Made by a program: the position numbers and the translations under genes. Positions 19,126 to 28,334 of a DNA stretch of 64,000 bases are shown piece by piece. The DNA is from Thermalbibacter longus. GTDB taxonomy: Bacteria; Chloroflexota; Chloroflexia; Thermomicrobiales; Thermomicrobiaceae. The notes beneath the pieces were generated by a model. The model had not been told where the DNA came from and made no database searches. It saw only the letters and a list, made by a program, of their open reading frames with translations. The stretch is taken from assembly GCF_023806485.1 (NCBI RefSeq), contig NZ_JAMSLR010000013.1, positions 1,045 through 65,044 of the forward strand, read 5' to 3'. Each line of letters begins with the position of its first letter. Within the stretch, counting starts at the first letter, position 1.

Positions 19126-20832
19126 TTGCCTCCAACGGGATCGAGAGTCATCGCCGGACGCTATCACCTACTCGAGCGGCTGGGCGATGGCAGCACCGCC
19201 ACTACCTATTTGGCCGAGGACGATCTGCTCGGCCGTCGCGTGGCGGTCAAGCTCTTCCGATCGGAATACCTCGTCGACCCGCGCGACCGGGCCCGCTTCG
19301 AGCGGGAAGCGCGGGCCGCGGCGGCTGTCTCCCACCCGAACGTCGTCCAGGTCTTCGACGTCGGCCAGGAGGGCGACACGCGCTACCTGGTCATGGAGTG
19401 GGTCGACGGCACCGACCTCAAGCGCCTGATCCGCGAGCAGGCGCCGCTTCCGGCGGACGAGGCCGTCCGGATCGCGCTCGACCTGCTTCGCGGCCTGGCG
19501 GCGATCCACCGCGCGGGGATCGTCCACCGCGACGTCAAGCCCCAGAACGTGCTGATCGACCGTGCGGGACGGGCAAAGCTCGCCGATTTCGGCATCGCCC
19601 GCACCGCTCGCGACACCGGGTTGACCGAAACCGGCTCGGTGATCGGTACGGCGGCCTATATGGCGCCAGAGCAGGCGACTGGCCGGCCGGTCTCGCCGGC
19701 GACCGATCTCTACGCTGCAGGCGTGATCCTCTACGAGTTGCTCACCGGGCGGCTCCCCTTCAGCGGCGAGAACCCGCTGGAGGTGCTCTACCAGCACGTC
19801 CACGAGTCACCGGTTCCGCCGCGCCGCCACAACCCGGCTATCTCTCCGGCGCTGGAGGCGGTGGTGCTCCGGGCCCTGGCCAAGAGCCCAGAGGAGCGGT
19901 TCCGCTCAGCCGAGGCGATGGCCGCGGCGCTGGAAGCCGCCGTCGCCGCGCCGCAGAAGGTGCCGCTGGGGAGCGCGCTCGCGTCCCCGCTCTCGCGCCG
20001 CGGGCGGGGGCGTGCCCTCGTCCAACCATCCCAGCGTGCCGCCGGGCGCTCCGGCTGGCAGCCGGTTCTGATGGCCGGTGGGGTCACCGTGCTGGCCTTA
20101 ATCCTTGTGCTGGCGCTTACCCTGGCTTCGTCCGGCGGTGGGAACCCGGAGACGACACCGACGCCAGACGCGGTGCCCACCGCGACTGTCCAGGCGAGTG
20201 CGCCGGAGCCGACTCAGACACCGACGGCGACGCCGGCGCCGACTGCCACGCCGACGCCACAACCAACTCCCACCCCAGCGCCGACGGCCACGCCGACGCC
20301 GACGCCGGCACCCACCGCAACCCCGACCCCTGAGCCTCAACCACCGGCGACCATCGTGTTACCGCCCGAGATCAGGCGATTCCTCCAGGAACTCGACAAA
20401 GAGCTGGACAGGCGGGAGTTCAACCCCAAGGATCTCGAGGGCGCCTACGTGCCGGAGCGTGACGGAGATCGGGATCTTCCAAGAGATCTAAGGGACGTGG
20501 CCCTGCTGTTCGGGGAGCCGAGCGGTTTCCAAACCGGCACGGTGGCCACCGAGGTCGATAATGCCCAGGGGCCGCTCGTCGTCGAGATCGAGGGCCGGAG
20601 CGCCGAGGGGACACCGTTCCAGCTCCTGGTCAATGGGGTAATCGTCTGGGAGGGGGAGGCTCCCTTCTCGGATCGCCGCTGGGAGCAGACCGTCTTCTCG
20701 ATCCCCACCGTCCCACCTGGTTCTGAGGGGACGCTCGTGGTTGCGCTCCGGAATGCCAGCCCAGAGGGGGAAGTCGCCGAGGAGCCCTGGCTGGCTGTGC
20801 GGTCGCTCGCGCTCTACGTCCGGGCTGATTGA
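19126..20832 (+). CDS. transmembrane serine/threonine protein kinase (PknB-like, no PASTA domains)
   Basis: A 568-residue Hanks-type kinase. Visible are the Gly loop LGDGSTATTY, VAVKLF (ATP Lys), HRDVKPQN (catalytic loop), DFGIA and GTAAYMAPEQ. The kinase domain covers about residues 10-270. A Pro/Arg juxtamembrane stretch, one membrane helix (about 320-340), a Thr/Pro/Ala linker of about 75 residues and an extracytoplasmic beta-rich domain of about 160 residues follow. There are no PASTA repeats, so the sensor is of another kind. The TTG at 19126 is preferred because GAGGAGAGG precedes it; the GTG at 19108 has no site. Confidence 0.9.
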   Translation: MPPTGSRVIAGRYHLLERLGDGSTATTYLAEDDLLGRRVAVKLFRSEYLVDPRDRARFEREARAAAAVSHPNVVQVFDVGQEGDTRYLVMEWVDGTDLKRLIREQAPLPADEAVRIALDLLRGLAAIHRAGIVHRDVKPQNVLIDRAGRAKLADFGIARTARDTGLTETGSVIGTAAYMAPEQATGRPVSPATDLYAAGVILYELLTGRLPFSGENPLEVLYQHVHESPVPPRRHNPAISPALEAVVLRALAKSPEERFRSAEAMAAALEAAVAAPQKVPLGSALASPLSRRGRGRALVQPSQRAAGRSGWQPVLMAGGVTVLALILVLALTLASSGGGNPETTPTPDAVPTATVQASAPEPTQTPTATPAPTATPTPQPTPTPAPTATPTPTPAPTATPTPEPQPPATIVLPPEIRRFLQELDKELDRREFNPKDLEGAYVPERDGDRDLPRDLRDVALLFGEPSGFQTGTVATEVDNAQGPLVVEIEGRSAEGTPFQLLVNGVIVWEGEAPFSDRRWEQTVFSIPTVPPGSEGTLVVALRNASPEGEVAEEPWLAVRSLALYVRAD

Positions 20833-21070
20833 GCGCCTGGTGAGTGCCGGGATGCGGTTCGGCGCGGAGGTAGCCCGTCTCTCCATTCAGCAGAGCGATA
20901 GACCTGGCTGCTGCCTTGCCGCTCGTACACAGGCGATCGCCGCTTGTACTCCCCAGCGGAGCGGTCGCCGGCGCGGGAGCAGTCGCTGCTCCGAGGGGTG
21001 TGTTACGCTGGTGACGCGGCGTGGCTGGTGAACGCGCCGGTGCGTGCTCGCGGACCGGGGAGGCGCGGAG

Positions 21071-21931
21071 GTGTTCGAGATCACGATCGGGATCGATCCG
21101 AATATCGCCCAGGTCGGGCCGTTCCTGCTGACCTGGCATGGACTGTTCACCGCGCTCGCGATCCTGGCCGCGCTGCCGATCGCCCACCACGAGCTGCGCC
21201 GACGTGGCCTGGAACTCCCGAACTTCGACACTTTCGCGTTCTTCACCGTGATCGGCGGGATCATCGGTGCCCGGCTCTTCTACGTTCTGGATCACCCCGA
21301 GCTGTTCGCCGACGACCCCCTCCGGGTTCTGGCTGTGCAGGAGGGTGGCCTGGCGATCTACGGGGCGGTCTTCGGCGGCTTCGTCACCGTGTTCCTGCTC
21401 TCCCGGATCTACGGACAACCCTTCGGCGTGCTGGCCGATTCGATCATTCCTGGGCTGCTCCTTGCCCAGGCTATCGGGAGGATCGGCTGCGTGATCAACG
21501 GCGACGCCTGGGGCGGGCCCTGCACCTGCCTCGCCTGCTCAGGCGCGCGGGCCGCGGTCCCGGGGGGCGGTGGCCTAGGCTACTGTCCCTTCGCCTTCAC
21601 CTACACCCATCCTGACGCGATCATTCCCCACGACCTGCTCGGCGTGCCGACCCACCCCTACCCGGTCTACGACATCGCCGTCAACCTGCTGGTGCTCGCG
21701 GTCGTCTGGCGACTGCGCGGTCGCTCGTTGCCCTCCGGCGCGCTCTTCGCGCTCGCGGCGGTGCTCTACGCCGTGGGCCGGTTCTTCATCAGCTTCGTGC
21801 GGCAGGAGCGTGTCTGGTTCTGGGGGCTTCAGCAGGCGCAGGTCGTCGCGATCGTCGCCGGGCTCGCTGCCCTGATCGCCCTGATCTGGCTGCTGCGCCG
21901 GCCGTCCCCAGTGACCACCCCGGCTGCCTAG
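21071..21931 (+). CDS. lgt: prolipoprotein diacylglyceryl transferase
   Basis: A 286-residue integral membrane enzyme that adds diacylglycerol to the lipobox Cys of prolipoproteins. It starts FEITIGIDPNIAQVGPF, has HGLFTALAIL, GGIIGARLFYV, GGLAIYGAVFGG and the signature GRIGCVINGD (about residue 138-147), and ends in membrane helices. A Cys-rich insert CTCLACSG follows the signature, which is unusual. GTG at 21071 is chosen because GGGGAGG lies seven bases upstream. Several lipobox proteins in this window (24.3, 45.1, 46.3 and 52.7 kb) are likely substrates. Confidence 0.92.
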   Translation: MFEITIGIDPNIAQVGPFLLTWHGLFTALAILAALPIAHHELRRRGLELPNFDTFAFFTVIGGIIGARLFYVLDHPELFADDPLRVLAVQEGGLAIYGAVFGGFVTVFLLSRIYGQPFGVLADSIIPGLLLAQAIGRIGCVINGDAWGGPCTCLACSGARAAVPGGGGLGYCPFAFTYTHPDAIIPHDLLGVPTHPYPVYDIAVNLLVLAVVWRLRGRSLPSGALFALAAVLYAVGRFFISFVRQERVWFWGLQQAQVVAIVAGLAALIALIWLLRRPSPVTTPAA

Positions 21932-22095
21932 TCGGGCGCGTCGGTTGCCCAGGAGGCGCGAGGCGCCTCGACCACCCTACCTTTGCCTTGTGCCCCTTGC
22001 GGAACTGGCTTACCCTTGCCCTGCATGGCACGGCTCCACGAGCGATGGCGCGAGGACGGCTCGGGTGAGCCGCTTGAATCAGGAGAGGTGGTTGC

Positions 22096-23751
22096 ATGCA
22101 GGTCGCCGACGCTGTGGCAGAGATCCTCAAGCGCGAGGGCGTAGAGTTCCTCTTCGGGTACCCGGTCAACCCGATCATCGAGGCTGCAGCGCGGGCCGAT
22201 ATCCGGACGATCATCGTGCGCCAGGAGCGAACCGGTATCCACATGGCCGATGCCGTTAGCCGGGTGACCTCCGGCGAGCGGATCGGCGTCTTCGCGATGC
22301 AGCACGGGCCAGGCACCGAGAACTCGTTCGGCGGCGTGGCCCAGGCCTATGGCGACTCGGTGCCGATCGTGGTTCTCCCGGCCGGCTATCCCCGCCGGCT
22401 CACCAACATCTCGCCCAACTTCAACGCGTTCCTGAACTACCAGCACATCACCAAGTGGGCCGAGCAGGTGGTCGTAGCGGCAGCCGTGCCCGATGCCCTG
22501 CGGCGTGCCTTTACCCAGGCTCGGAACGGCCGGCCACGGCCAGCACTGGTCGAGATCCCGACAGACCTCTTCGCCGAGGAGGTGCCCGAGCCGCTCAGCT
22601 ACCGCCCGGCGCCGCGGCTGCGCACGGCGCCGGATCCTCAGGCAGTCGAGGAGGTGGCGCGCGTGCTGTTGGCGGCCGAGCGGCCAGTCATCTACGCCGG
22701 CCAGGGAGTCCACTACGCGCGCGCCTGGGGTGCCCTGCGGGAACTAGCCGAGCTGCTGGAGGCCCCAGTGACCACGAGCCTCCAGGGGAAGAGCGCCTTC
22801 CCGGAAGATCACCCGCTCTCGCTCGGTTCGGGCGGCCGGGCCATCCCGAAGACCGTGCACCACTTCCTGCAGCGAGCCGACGTGATCTTCGGCATCGGGT
22901 GCAGCTTCGCAACGACGAACTACGGAGTCACGATCCCGGCTGGCAAGACGATCGTGCACGCGACGCTGGACCCGGCCGATATCAACAAAGACGTGCCAGC
23001 CGACTACGCGCTGCTGGGCGATGCCGGCCTCACGCTGGAGGCGCTGGTCGAGGCGGTGCGCGACCTGCTCAGCGGTCGGCCACGCGGCCGCGCGGAGACG
23101 GTGGCCGCCGAGATCCGCGCGGTGAGGGAGGAATGGCTGCGATCGTGGATGCCCCGGCTCACGTCCGATGAGAAGCCGCTCTCTCCTTACCGGGTCATCT
23201 GGGATCTGATGCGCACGGTGGACGTCGCCAACACGATCATCACCCACGACGCCGGCAGCCCGCGGGATCAGCTCTCGCCGTTCTGGGTGTGCCGGGAGCC
23301 GCTGACCTATATCGGGTGGGGCAAGACGACGCAGCTCGGCTACGGGTTAGGCCTGGCGCTGGGAGCCAAGCTTGCCCGGCCGGAGAAGCTCTGCATCAAC
23401 ATCTGGGGTGACGCGGCGATTGGCTTCACTGGCATGGACTTCGAGACAGCCGTACGGGAGCGTATCCCGATCCTCTCGGTGCTGCTGAACAACTTCTCGA
23501 TGGCGATCGAGCTGCCGGTGATGCCCGTGGCCACGGAGAAATACCGGGCGACCGATATCAGCGGCAACTATGCCGAGTTCGCGCGGGCGCTGGGGGGCTA
23601 CGGCGAGCGGGTGACCGAGCCCGGCGAGATCGTTCCGGCGATCCAGCGCGCGCTACGCCAGGTCGAGGACGGCACGCCTGCCCTGCTCGAGTTCATCACT
23701 GCGAAGGAGATCACGTTTTCGATGTTCCCTGATCCCGCAGCGTCTTCCTGA
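22096..23751 (+). CDS. thiamine diphosphate-requiring enzyme (acetolactate synthase/benzoylformate decarboxylase superfamily)
   Basis: A 551-residue three-domain ThDP enzyme. The N-terminal PYR domain has FLFGYPVNPI and the catalytic Glu in RQERTGIHMADA. A central domain is followed by a PP domain with the ThDP/Mg motif starting GDAAIGFTGMDFETA and ending LLNN. It lacks an obvious regulatory subunit, so it need not be acetolactate synthase. As first gene of the 12-kb plus-strand block it could decarboxylate or carboligate a 2-oxo acid from aromatic breakdown (inference). AGGAGAGG precedes the ATG. Confidence 0.8.
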   Translation: MQVADAVAEILKREGVEFLFGYPVNPIIEAAARADIRTIIVRQERTGIHMADAVSRVTSGERIGVFAMQHGPGTENSFGGVAQAYGDSVPIVVLPAGYPRRLTNISPNFNAFLNYQHITKWAEQVVVAAAVPDALRRAFTQARNGRPRPALVEIPTDLFAEEVPEPLSYRPAPRLRTAPDPQAVEEVARVLLAAERPVIYAGQGVHYARAWGALRELAELLEAPVTTSLQGKSAFPEDHPLSLGSGGRAIPKTVHHFLQRADVIFGIGCSFATTNYGVTIPAGKTIVHATLDPADINKDVPADYALLGDAGLTLEALVEAVRDLLSGRPRGRAETVAAEIRAVREEWLRSWMPRLTSDEKPLSPYRVIWDLMRTVDVANTIITHDAGSPRDQLSPFWVCREPLTYIGWGKTTQLGYGLGLALGAKLARPEKLCINIWGDAAIGFTGMDFETAVRERIPILSVLLNNFSMAIELPVMPVATEKYRATDISGNYAEFARALGGYGERVTEPGEIVPAIQRALRQVEDGTPALLEFITAKEITFSMFPDPAASS

Positions 23752-24331
23752 GGGTGCTGCCACTCACGAAATGGATTCGATGCCACCTGCCTCGAAGGCG
23801 GATGGTATGCGTCCTCTCTCCGATCTGTTCGCAGCTCTGCTGGGGCTACGGTGATTCCCATCGCATGACTGGATCTGTGTGAGTGCGCTTATGGTTTGTA
23901 TCCAGTGGCGGAGCGATTGGCCAGTTCTCTATGAGCGTCTGCATTGGAAAGCAGAAATTGTTCATCTATGCTGAACAGGCTACTTGCTCGCGTCGATGTT
24001 CGCCAATACCCTGGAGCCAGTGCAGGTAGGTGGGGAACCGGGTTGGGTAGCGCTTGCCTCCTATGCCTGGTTCGCCTATTGGGCGTGTCCTTCATAGAGA
24101 TGCCGAGCACGTATTGTGGCGCTCTGCGCTCCCGAGGCTTTCGTGCGTACGATCCACCAGGCAATAAGAAGGATGTCGCGACGGCTCGGCATAACCCTGC
24201 TGTGGGCAGTGGATCCGCCCTGCGGGAAGAGGGGGTGAGCTGCGGGTCGATCGGCATCGTCCGTCCGGGGCGTGTTATGGTGAGTGTAGAGAGGAGTTGT
24301 GACAGGAATGGCACGAGGACGTGAGGAGGCG
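23752..24331. other. long noncoding gap upstream of the ABC transporter block
   Basis: About 580 bases without a supportable gene. The middle (23.8-24.2 kb) is visibly lower in GC than its surroundings, and six-frame reading gives only short frames with no recognisable motif. It may hold the promoter of the transporter/catabolic block or the remains of a lost gene. Confidence 0.4.
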
Positions 24332-25684
24332 ATGAACATGCTCGAACGACGACTGAGCCGGCGCGCGATGCTTCGCGTCTTCGGTGGGGGGCTCGCAACG
24401 AGCGTGCTGTTGAGCGCCTGCCGCGGGGAACAGACTCCGACCACAGCCCCTGCGGCTACGCCCACAAGCGCGCCGGCTGCGACTCCTACGGCAGCGGCCA
24501 CGCCGACCGGTGCGGCGGGTGCCGCGACCCCCACAACTGCCCCAGCCGCCGCTACGCCCACGGTCAGCGCTGAGCCGATCCGGCTGGGCATTCTTCTCGA
24601 CCTGTCGGGCCCAGCGGCCCCCAACGGCGAGGGCAACCTCCGCGGGCTGCAGCTTGCTCTCGAGCAAGCTGGCATGACGGTCGCCGGGCGAACGATTCAA
24701 ACCTTCGTCGAAGACTCCGCCAGCCAGCCCGAGCAAGCGCTCACGAAGGCGCGGCAGCTCGTCGAGCGTGACCGCGTGCACCTGCTGGCTGGCATTACCC
24801 TGAGTAACCAGGCTGCTGCGCTGAAAGACTATCTCGTGCAGAACGAGTTACCCACGATTGTCACGAACGCTGGCCTGCAGGCCCTGACGCGCGATCCGGC
24901 CATGCGGAGCCCGTACATCTTCCGCGTCGCCATTACCAACGGCCAGCAGGATGCCCCGATGGCATCGTACGCATACAACACTCTCGGATACCAGCGAGTG
25001 GCCGTCACGGCAGCCGACTACGCTGCGGGGCACGAGCACGTCGCCGCGTTCCGAAGCGCATTCGAGAAGGCTGGCGGGCAGATCGTCGATGAAGTGTATG
25101 CTCCGTTCGGGACGCAGGATTTCGGACCCTACCTGCAACGGCTCGGCCAGCTCGTTGGCCAGGTCGATGCCATCTACGCCTTCCACGGCACGAGTACCGA
25201 CGCGATCCGGTTCATCGTGCAGTACCAGGAGTTCGGGCTCAAGGACCAGATCCCGCTGGTTCCGTCAGGGGAGAACCTCGATCAATCGCTGCTCTCGGAG
25301 ATGGGCGACGCTGCCCTGGATCTGATGGGCGGTCTGGCCTACACGGCGTTCTTCGAAAGCCCGGAGAATCAAGCCTTCGTGGAAGCGTTCCAGGCCAAGC
25401 ACAACAGTCTCCCCGGAAAGGTCGCCTATAGCGGCTATCTCGGAGGGCTGGTCATCCTAGAAGCGCTCGAGAGCATCGATGGGCAGGTCGAGGATAAGCA
25501 AGGCCTGCTCCAGGCGCTGAAGCAGGTACAGATTACCGGGCCGGCGGGCGAGTTTCGGTTCCATCCGGAGTCGCAGGGAGCAGTGGTGACGATTTTCATC
25601 TGCCGCGTCGAGCAGGTCGAAGGTGGACAGCTCGGGAACGTGGTTGTCGAGCAGGTACCCAATGTCGATGACCTGTCGTTCTAG
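24332..25684 (+). CDS. Liv-type ABC transporter substrate-binding lipoprotein (Tat signal)
   Basis: A 450-residue periplasmic-binding-fold protein of the branched-chain amino acid (Peripla_BP_6) class. The N-terminus has a twin-arginine motif LSRRAML, a hydrophobic stretch and the lipobox LLSAC, then a Thr/Pro/Ala linker of about 60 residues. The mature domain starts PIRLGILLDLSGPAA. The ATG at 24332 follows GAGGAGG. Permeases and ATPases of the same importer follow from 27.4 kb, with a LigM-like gene between. In this class aromatic acids are as common as amino acids as ligands, and the neighbours suggest an aromatic ligand (inference). Confidence 0.88.
   Translation: MNMLERRLSRRAMLRVFGGGLATSVLLSACRGEQTPTTAPAATPTSAPAATPTAAATPTGAAGAATPTTAPAAATPTVSAEPIRLGILLDLSGPAAPNGEGNLRGLQLALEQAGMTVAGRTIQTFVEDSASQPEQALTKARQLVERDRVHLLAGITLSNQAAALKDYLVQNELPTIVTNAGLQALTRDPAMRSPYIFRVAITNGQQDAPMASYAYNTLGYQRVAVTAADYAAGHEHVAAFRSAFEKAGGQIVDEVYAPFGTQDFGPYLQRLGQLVGQVDAIYAFHGTSTDAIRFIVQYQEFGLKDQIPLVPSGENLDQSLLSEMGDAALDLMGGLAYTAFFESPENQAFVEAFQAKHNSLPGKVAYSGYLGGLVILEALESIDGQVEDKQGLLQALKQVQITGPAGEFRFHPESQGAVVTIFICRVEQVEGGQLGNVVVEQVPNVDDLSF
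24343..24363 (+). repeat. 21-base direct repeat, copy 1
   Basis: Matches 27323-27343 with one mismatch (20 of 21). This copy encodes the Tat motif at the start of the binding protein. Confidence 0.6.
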
Positions 25685-25828
25685 GTGCCCGCGTGGTCCT
25701 CGAGACGACGCGGTGCGGGATGCCGGAAGGCTGAGCTGCCCCCGGGAGTTGACGGGCTTCACGGTCTCCGTCTTCGGCCTTCCTGAGCGCGACAGCGATC
25801 GGTACGTGTCTCGTAGGAGGATCGAGCG

Positions 25829-27229
25829 ATGAGCGCTTCGCCGGTGAACAACCTGCAGCAGATCATCGACCAGGGGCCGAACATCGTCGAACGCCTGTAC
25901 AACAACCCGGTCGGCGCGCGCGTCTACCCGGTCGTGCCCCCGGAGTTCTCCAACTGGCGCGATGAGCAGCACTCCTGGCGGGAGACCGTCTGCCTCTTCG
26001 ACCTCTCCTATCACATGACGGATCTCTTCCTGCGTGGCCCGGATGCCTTCGGGCTCCTGGAGCGGCTGGCGATCAATAGCTTCGCCAAGTTCTCTCCGGG
26101 GCAGGCCAAGCAGCTCATCTGCGTGACGCCCGATGGCTACCTGATCGGCGACGGCATCCTGTTCTACCTCGAGGACGGGACGTTCCAGATCGTTGGTCGC
26201 CCGTCGCTCCATAACTGGGTGCAATATCACGCGGCAACCAGCGGCGCGGCCGTGCAGTGGGAGCGCGACGAGTGGTCGGTGGCTGATCCCCACCGGCCGC
26301 GCAAGACCTACCGGTTCCAGATCCAGGGGCCGAACGCCATGCCGCTCCTGGAGCGACTGCTGGGAGGACCGCCACCGGAGCTGCCGTTCTTCCACTTCAC
26401 GCGGGTGACGATCGCCGGTCGCCAGGTCGGGATGCTGCACCACGGGATGGCGGGCGCGCCAGGGGCCGAGTTCTTCGGTCCCTTCGAGGACGGCCAGGCG
26501 GTGAAGGCGGCGATTCTGGAAGCGGGCCGGGATCTCGGTTTGCGCCAGGTCGGCTCGCGTGCCTACGCGACGAACGGCCTCGAGTCCGGCTGGATTCCCA
26601 ACCCGCTCCCGGCGATCTATACCGGTGAGGAGCTGCGACCGTACCGCGAGTGGCTGCCGGCGACGGCGTACGAGGCGGCTGGCTCGCTGGGAGGAAGCTT
26701 CCTCTCCGAGGACATCAGCGCCTACTACCTGACGCCCTGGGACCTCGGGTACGGGCGGCTCGTGAAGTTCGACCACGATTTCGTGGGCCGCGCCGCACTC
26801 GAGCGGATGAAGCAGGGACCGCATCGCAAGAAGGTGACGCTGGTCTGGGATCCGGACGACGTGGCTCGGGTGATCGGGAGCCTCTATATGAGGCCGAAGG
26901 GCGAGCGCTACAAGTACCTCGACCTGCCACTCGGGCAGTACGCTACCTGGATGTACGACGCGGTCTTGAACGATCGTGGCGAGGTGGTAGGCTTCGCGAT
27001 GTGGACCGGGTACACCTCGAACGAGGGGGCAGAGCTCTCGCTCGCGACGGTGCGGGAAGAGTATGCGCAGCCTGGCACGCGGCTGACCCTCGTGTGGGGC
27101 GAGCCGAACGGCGGCTCGCGCAAGCCCTCTGTCGAGCGACACGTGCAGACTGAGATCCGGGTCACAGTCGGCCCGGCACCCTACTCGGAGGCCGCGCGGC
27201 GCTACCGCGAGACGGTCACGCGCCACTGA
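25829..27229 (+). CDS. aminomethyltransferase-fold protein, LigM-like tetrahydrofolate-dependent O-demethylase
   Basis: A 466-residue GcvT-fold protein, the length of LigM/DesA (vanillate/3-O-methylgallate and syringate O-demethylases) and longer than GcvT itself. Motifs include LFDLSYHMTDLFLRGPDA, NSFAKFSPGQAKQLICVTPDGYLIGD split across residues 78-105, and the C-terminal DYDFVGRAAL-like DHDFVGRAALERM. These proteins move a methyl group from an aromatic methoxyl to tetrahydrofolate. No glycine-cleavage partner genes are nearby, while ring-cleavage genes follow, which favours O-demethylation. The exact substrate is unknown. GTAGGAGGATCGAGCG precedes the ATG. Confidence 0.78.
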   Translation: MSASPVNNLQQIIDQGPNIVERLYNNPVGARVYPVVPPEFSNWRDEQHSWRETVCLFDLSYHMTDLFLRGPDAFGLLERLAINSFAKFSPGQAKQLICVTPDGYLIGDGILFYLEDGTFQIVGRPSLHNWVQYHAATSGAAVQWERDEWSVADPHRPRKTYRFQIQGPNAMPLLERLLGGPPPELPFFHFTRVTIAGRQVGMLHHGMAGAPGAEFFGPFEDGQAVKAAILEAGRDLGLRQVGSRAYATNGLESGWIPNPLPAIYTGEELRPYREWLPATAYEAAGSLGGSFLSEDISAYYLTPWDLGYGRLVKFDHDFVGRAALERMKQGPHRKKVTLVWDPDDVARVIGSLYMRPKGERYKYLDLPLGQYATWMYDAVLNDRGEVVGFAMWTGYTSNEGAELSLATVREEYAQPGTRLTLVWGEPNGGSRKPSVERHVQTEIRVTVGPAPYSEAARRYRETVTRH

Positions 27230-27317
27230 GGGCCAGGGGCCGAACCTGAACGCTTCACCCCTGGTCGCTCGCCGCGCAGGCCGCGAGCGGTCGCGCTCCG
27301 AGAGGAGGGAGTGAGGC

Positions 27318-27443
27318 GTGCACGAGCGACGACTGAGCCGGCGTTTGGAACAGTTGCCGAACGGCAGTTACGGCACTCTCGTGATCGATATGCTCGGCAA
27401 GATGGACCATTCGGTGTACGGGCTGCGAGGTGGGCGAAGCTGA
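27318..27443 (+). CDS. possible 41-residue peptide or gene remnant
   Basis: A GTG-start frame with an AGAGGAGGGAG ribosome site encodes HERRLSRRLEQL followed by an unrecognised tail (residues 13-41) and ends just before livH. Its first codons repeat the Tat-signal start of the 24.3-kb binding protein, so it may be what remains of a second binding-protein gene after internal deletion, or a real small protein. There is no hydrophobic segment, so it cannot be a working signal peptide. Confidence 0.35.
   Translation: MHERRLSRRLEQLPNGSYGTLVIDMLGKMDHSVYGLRGGRS
27323..27343 (+). repeat. 21-base direct repeat, copy 2
   Basis: Second copy of the repeat at 24343-24363, in the same reading phase relative to the ERRLSRR codons. 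Confidence 0.6.
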
Positions 27444-27461
27444 CGGTGGTGGGAGGATAGC

Positions 27462-28322
27462 GTGCCGCTCAACACGGCGAGCGTCGTCATCGGCTTGTCG
27501 TATGCCAGCCTGCTCTTCCTGGTGGCGGTGGGGCTGTCGGTTGTCTTCGGGCTGATGCGCTTCGTCAACCTGGCCACTGGGTCGCTCTACCTGATCGGTG
27601 GGTACCTGGCCTGGACGATCGCCGGGGAGCTGGGGAGCTTCTGGCTGGCGCTGCTCGGCGGCGCGCTCGGCGCGCTGGCGGTCGGGGTAGTGATCGAGCG
27701 GGGCTTTCTCGAGCGGCTGCATCGCAACGAGCTCTTGCAGGTGTGCCTCACGCTCGGCGTCGCCTACGTGGTGCAGGACGTGACGCGCTGGATCTGGGGT
27801 GGCGACCCGCTGCGGCTGCGGCCGCCGGAGTCCTTGCGCGGCTCGATCTTGCTGCTGGGCTCCATCGTGCCGACCTATCGCGTCGCTCTCATCGTGGCTG
27901 GGGTGGTGCTGGCTGGCCTGGTCTGGTACCTGCTGGAGCGCACCAAGTGGGGCGCCTATGTCCGGGCGGGGGTGGATGACCTGGAGATGCTCGAGTGCCT
28001 GGGGATCAACGGGCGGCGGGTGTTCGCGATCGTCTTCGCGCTGGGCGCGCTGCTGTGCGGACTGGGCGGGGCGCTGGGGACCCCGGTCACTGGGGTGGCG
28101 CCGGGGGCGGACATCCAGATTCTGCTGATGGCGCTGATCGTGGTGGTGCTGGGCGGGCTGGGCTCGGTCTCCGGGGCGGTGGTGGCAAGCGTGGTGGTCG
28201 GGTTGGTCGATAGCATGGTGCGCACCTACTGGCCGGAGGCCTCGTTCTTTGCGGTGTGGGTGCTGGCGGCGCTGGTGCTGGCCGTGCGGCCACAGGGGCT
28301 TTTGGGCCGGGTGACCGCGTAG
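27462..28322 (+). CDS. branched-chain amino acid-type ABC transporter permease, LivH family
   Basis: A 286-residue membrane protein with about eight helices. It has the LivH pattern GLSYASLLFLVAVGLSVVFG, LMRFVNLATGSLY at the start, VAYVVQDVTRWIWGGDP, and VVVLGGLGSVSGAVV near the end. It forms the membrane channel together with LivM. GTG at 27462 follows GGGAGGA. The next gene starts 12 bases after its stop. Confidence 0.9.
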   Translation: MPLNTASVVIGLSYASLLFLVAVGLSVVFGLMRFVNLATGSLYLIGGYLAWTIAGELGSFWLALLGGALGALAVGVVIERGFLERLHRNELLQVCLTLGVAYVVQDVTRWIWGGDPLRLRPPESLRGSILLLGSIVPTYRVALIVAGVVLAGLVWYLLERTKWGAYVRAGVDDLEMLECLGINGRRVFAIVFALGALLCGLGGALGTPVTGVAPGADIQILLMALIVVVLGGLGSVSGAVVASVVVGLVDSMVRTYWPEASFFAVWVLAALVLAVRPQGLLGRVTA

Positions 28323-28334
28323 GGCAGGAAGGGT

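Noticed and set aside
18906-20333. 475-codon plus-strand open frame
   Set aside because: Out-of-frame reading of the kinase gene; low-complexity Arg/Gly/Ala translation, no motif.
25457-27226. 589-codon minus-strand open frame
   Set aside because: Antisense to the binding-protein end and the LigM-like gene; no recognisable motif.
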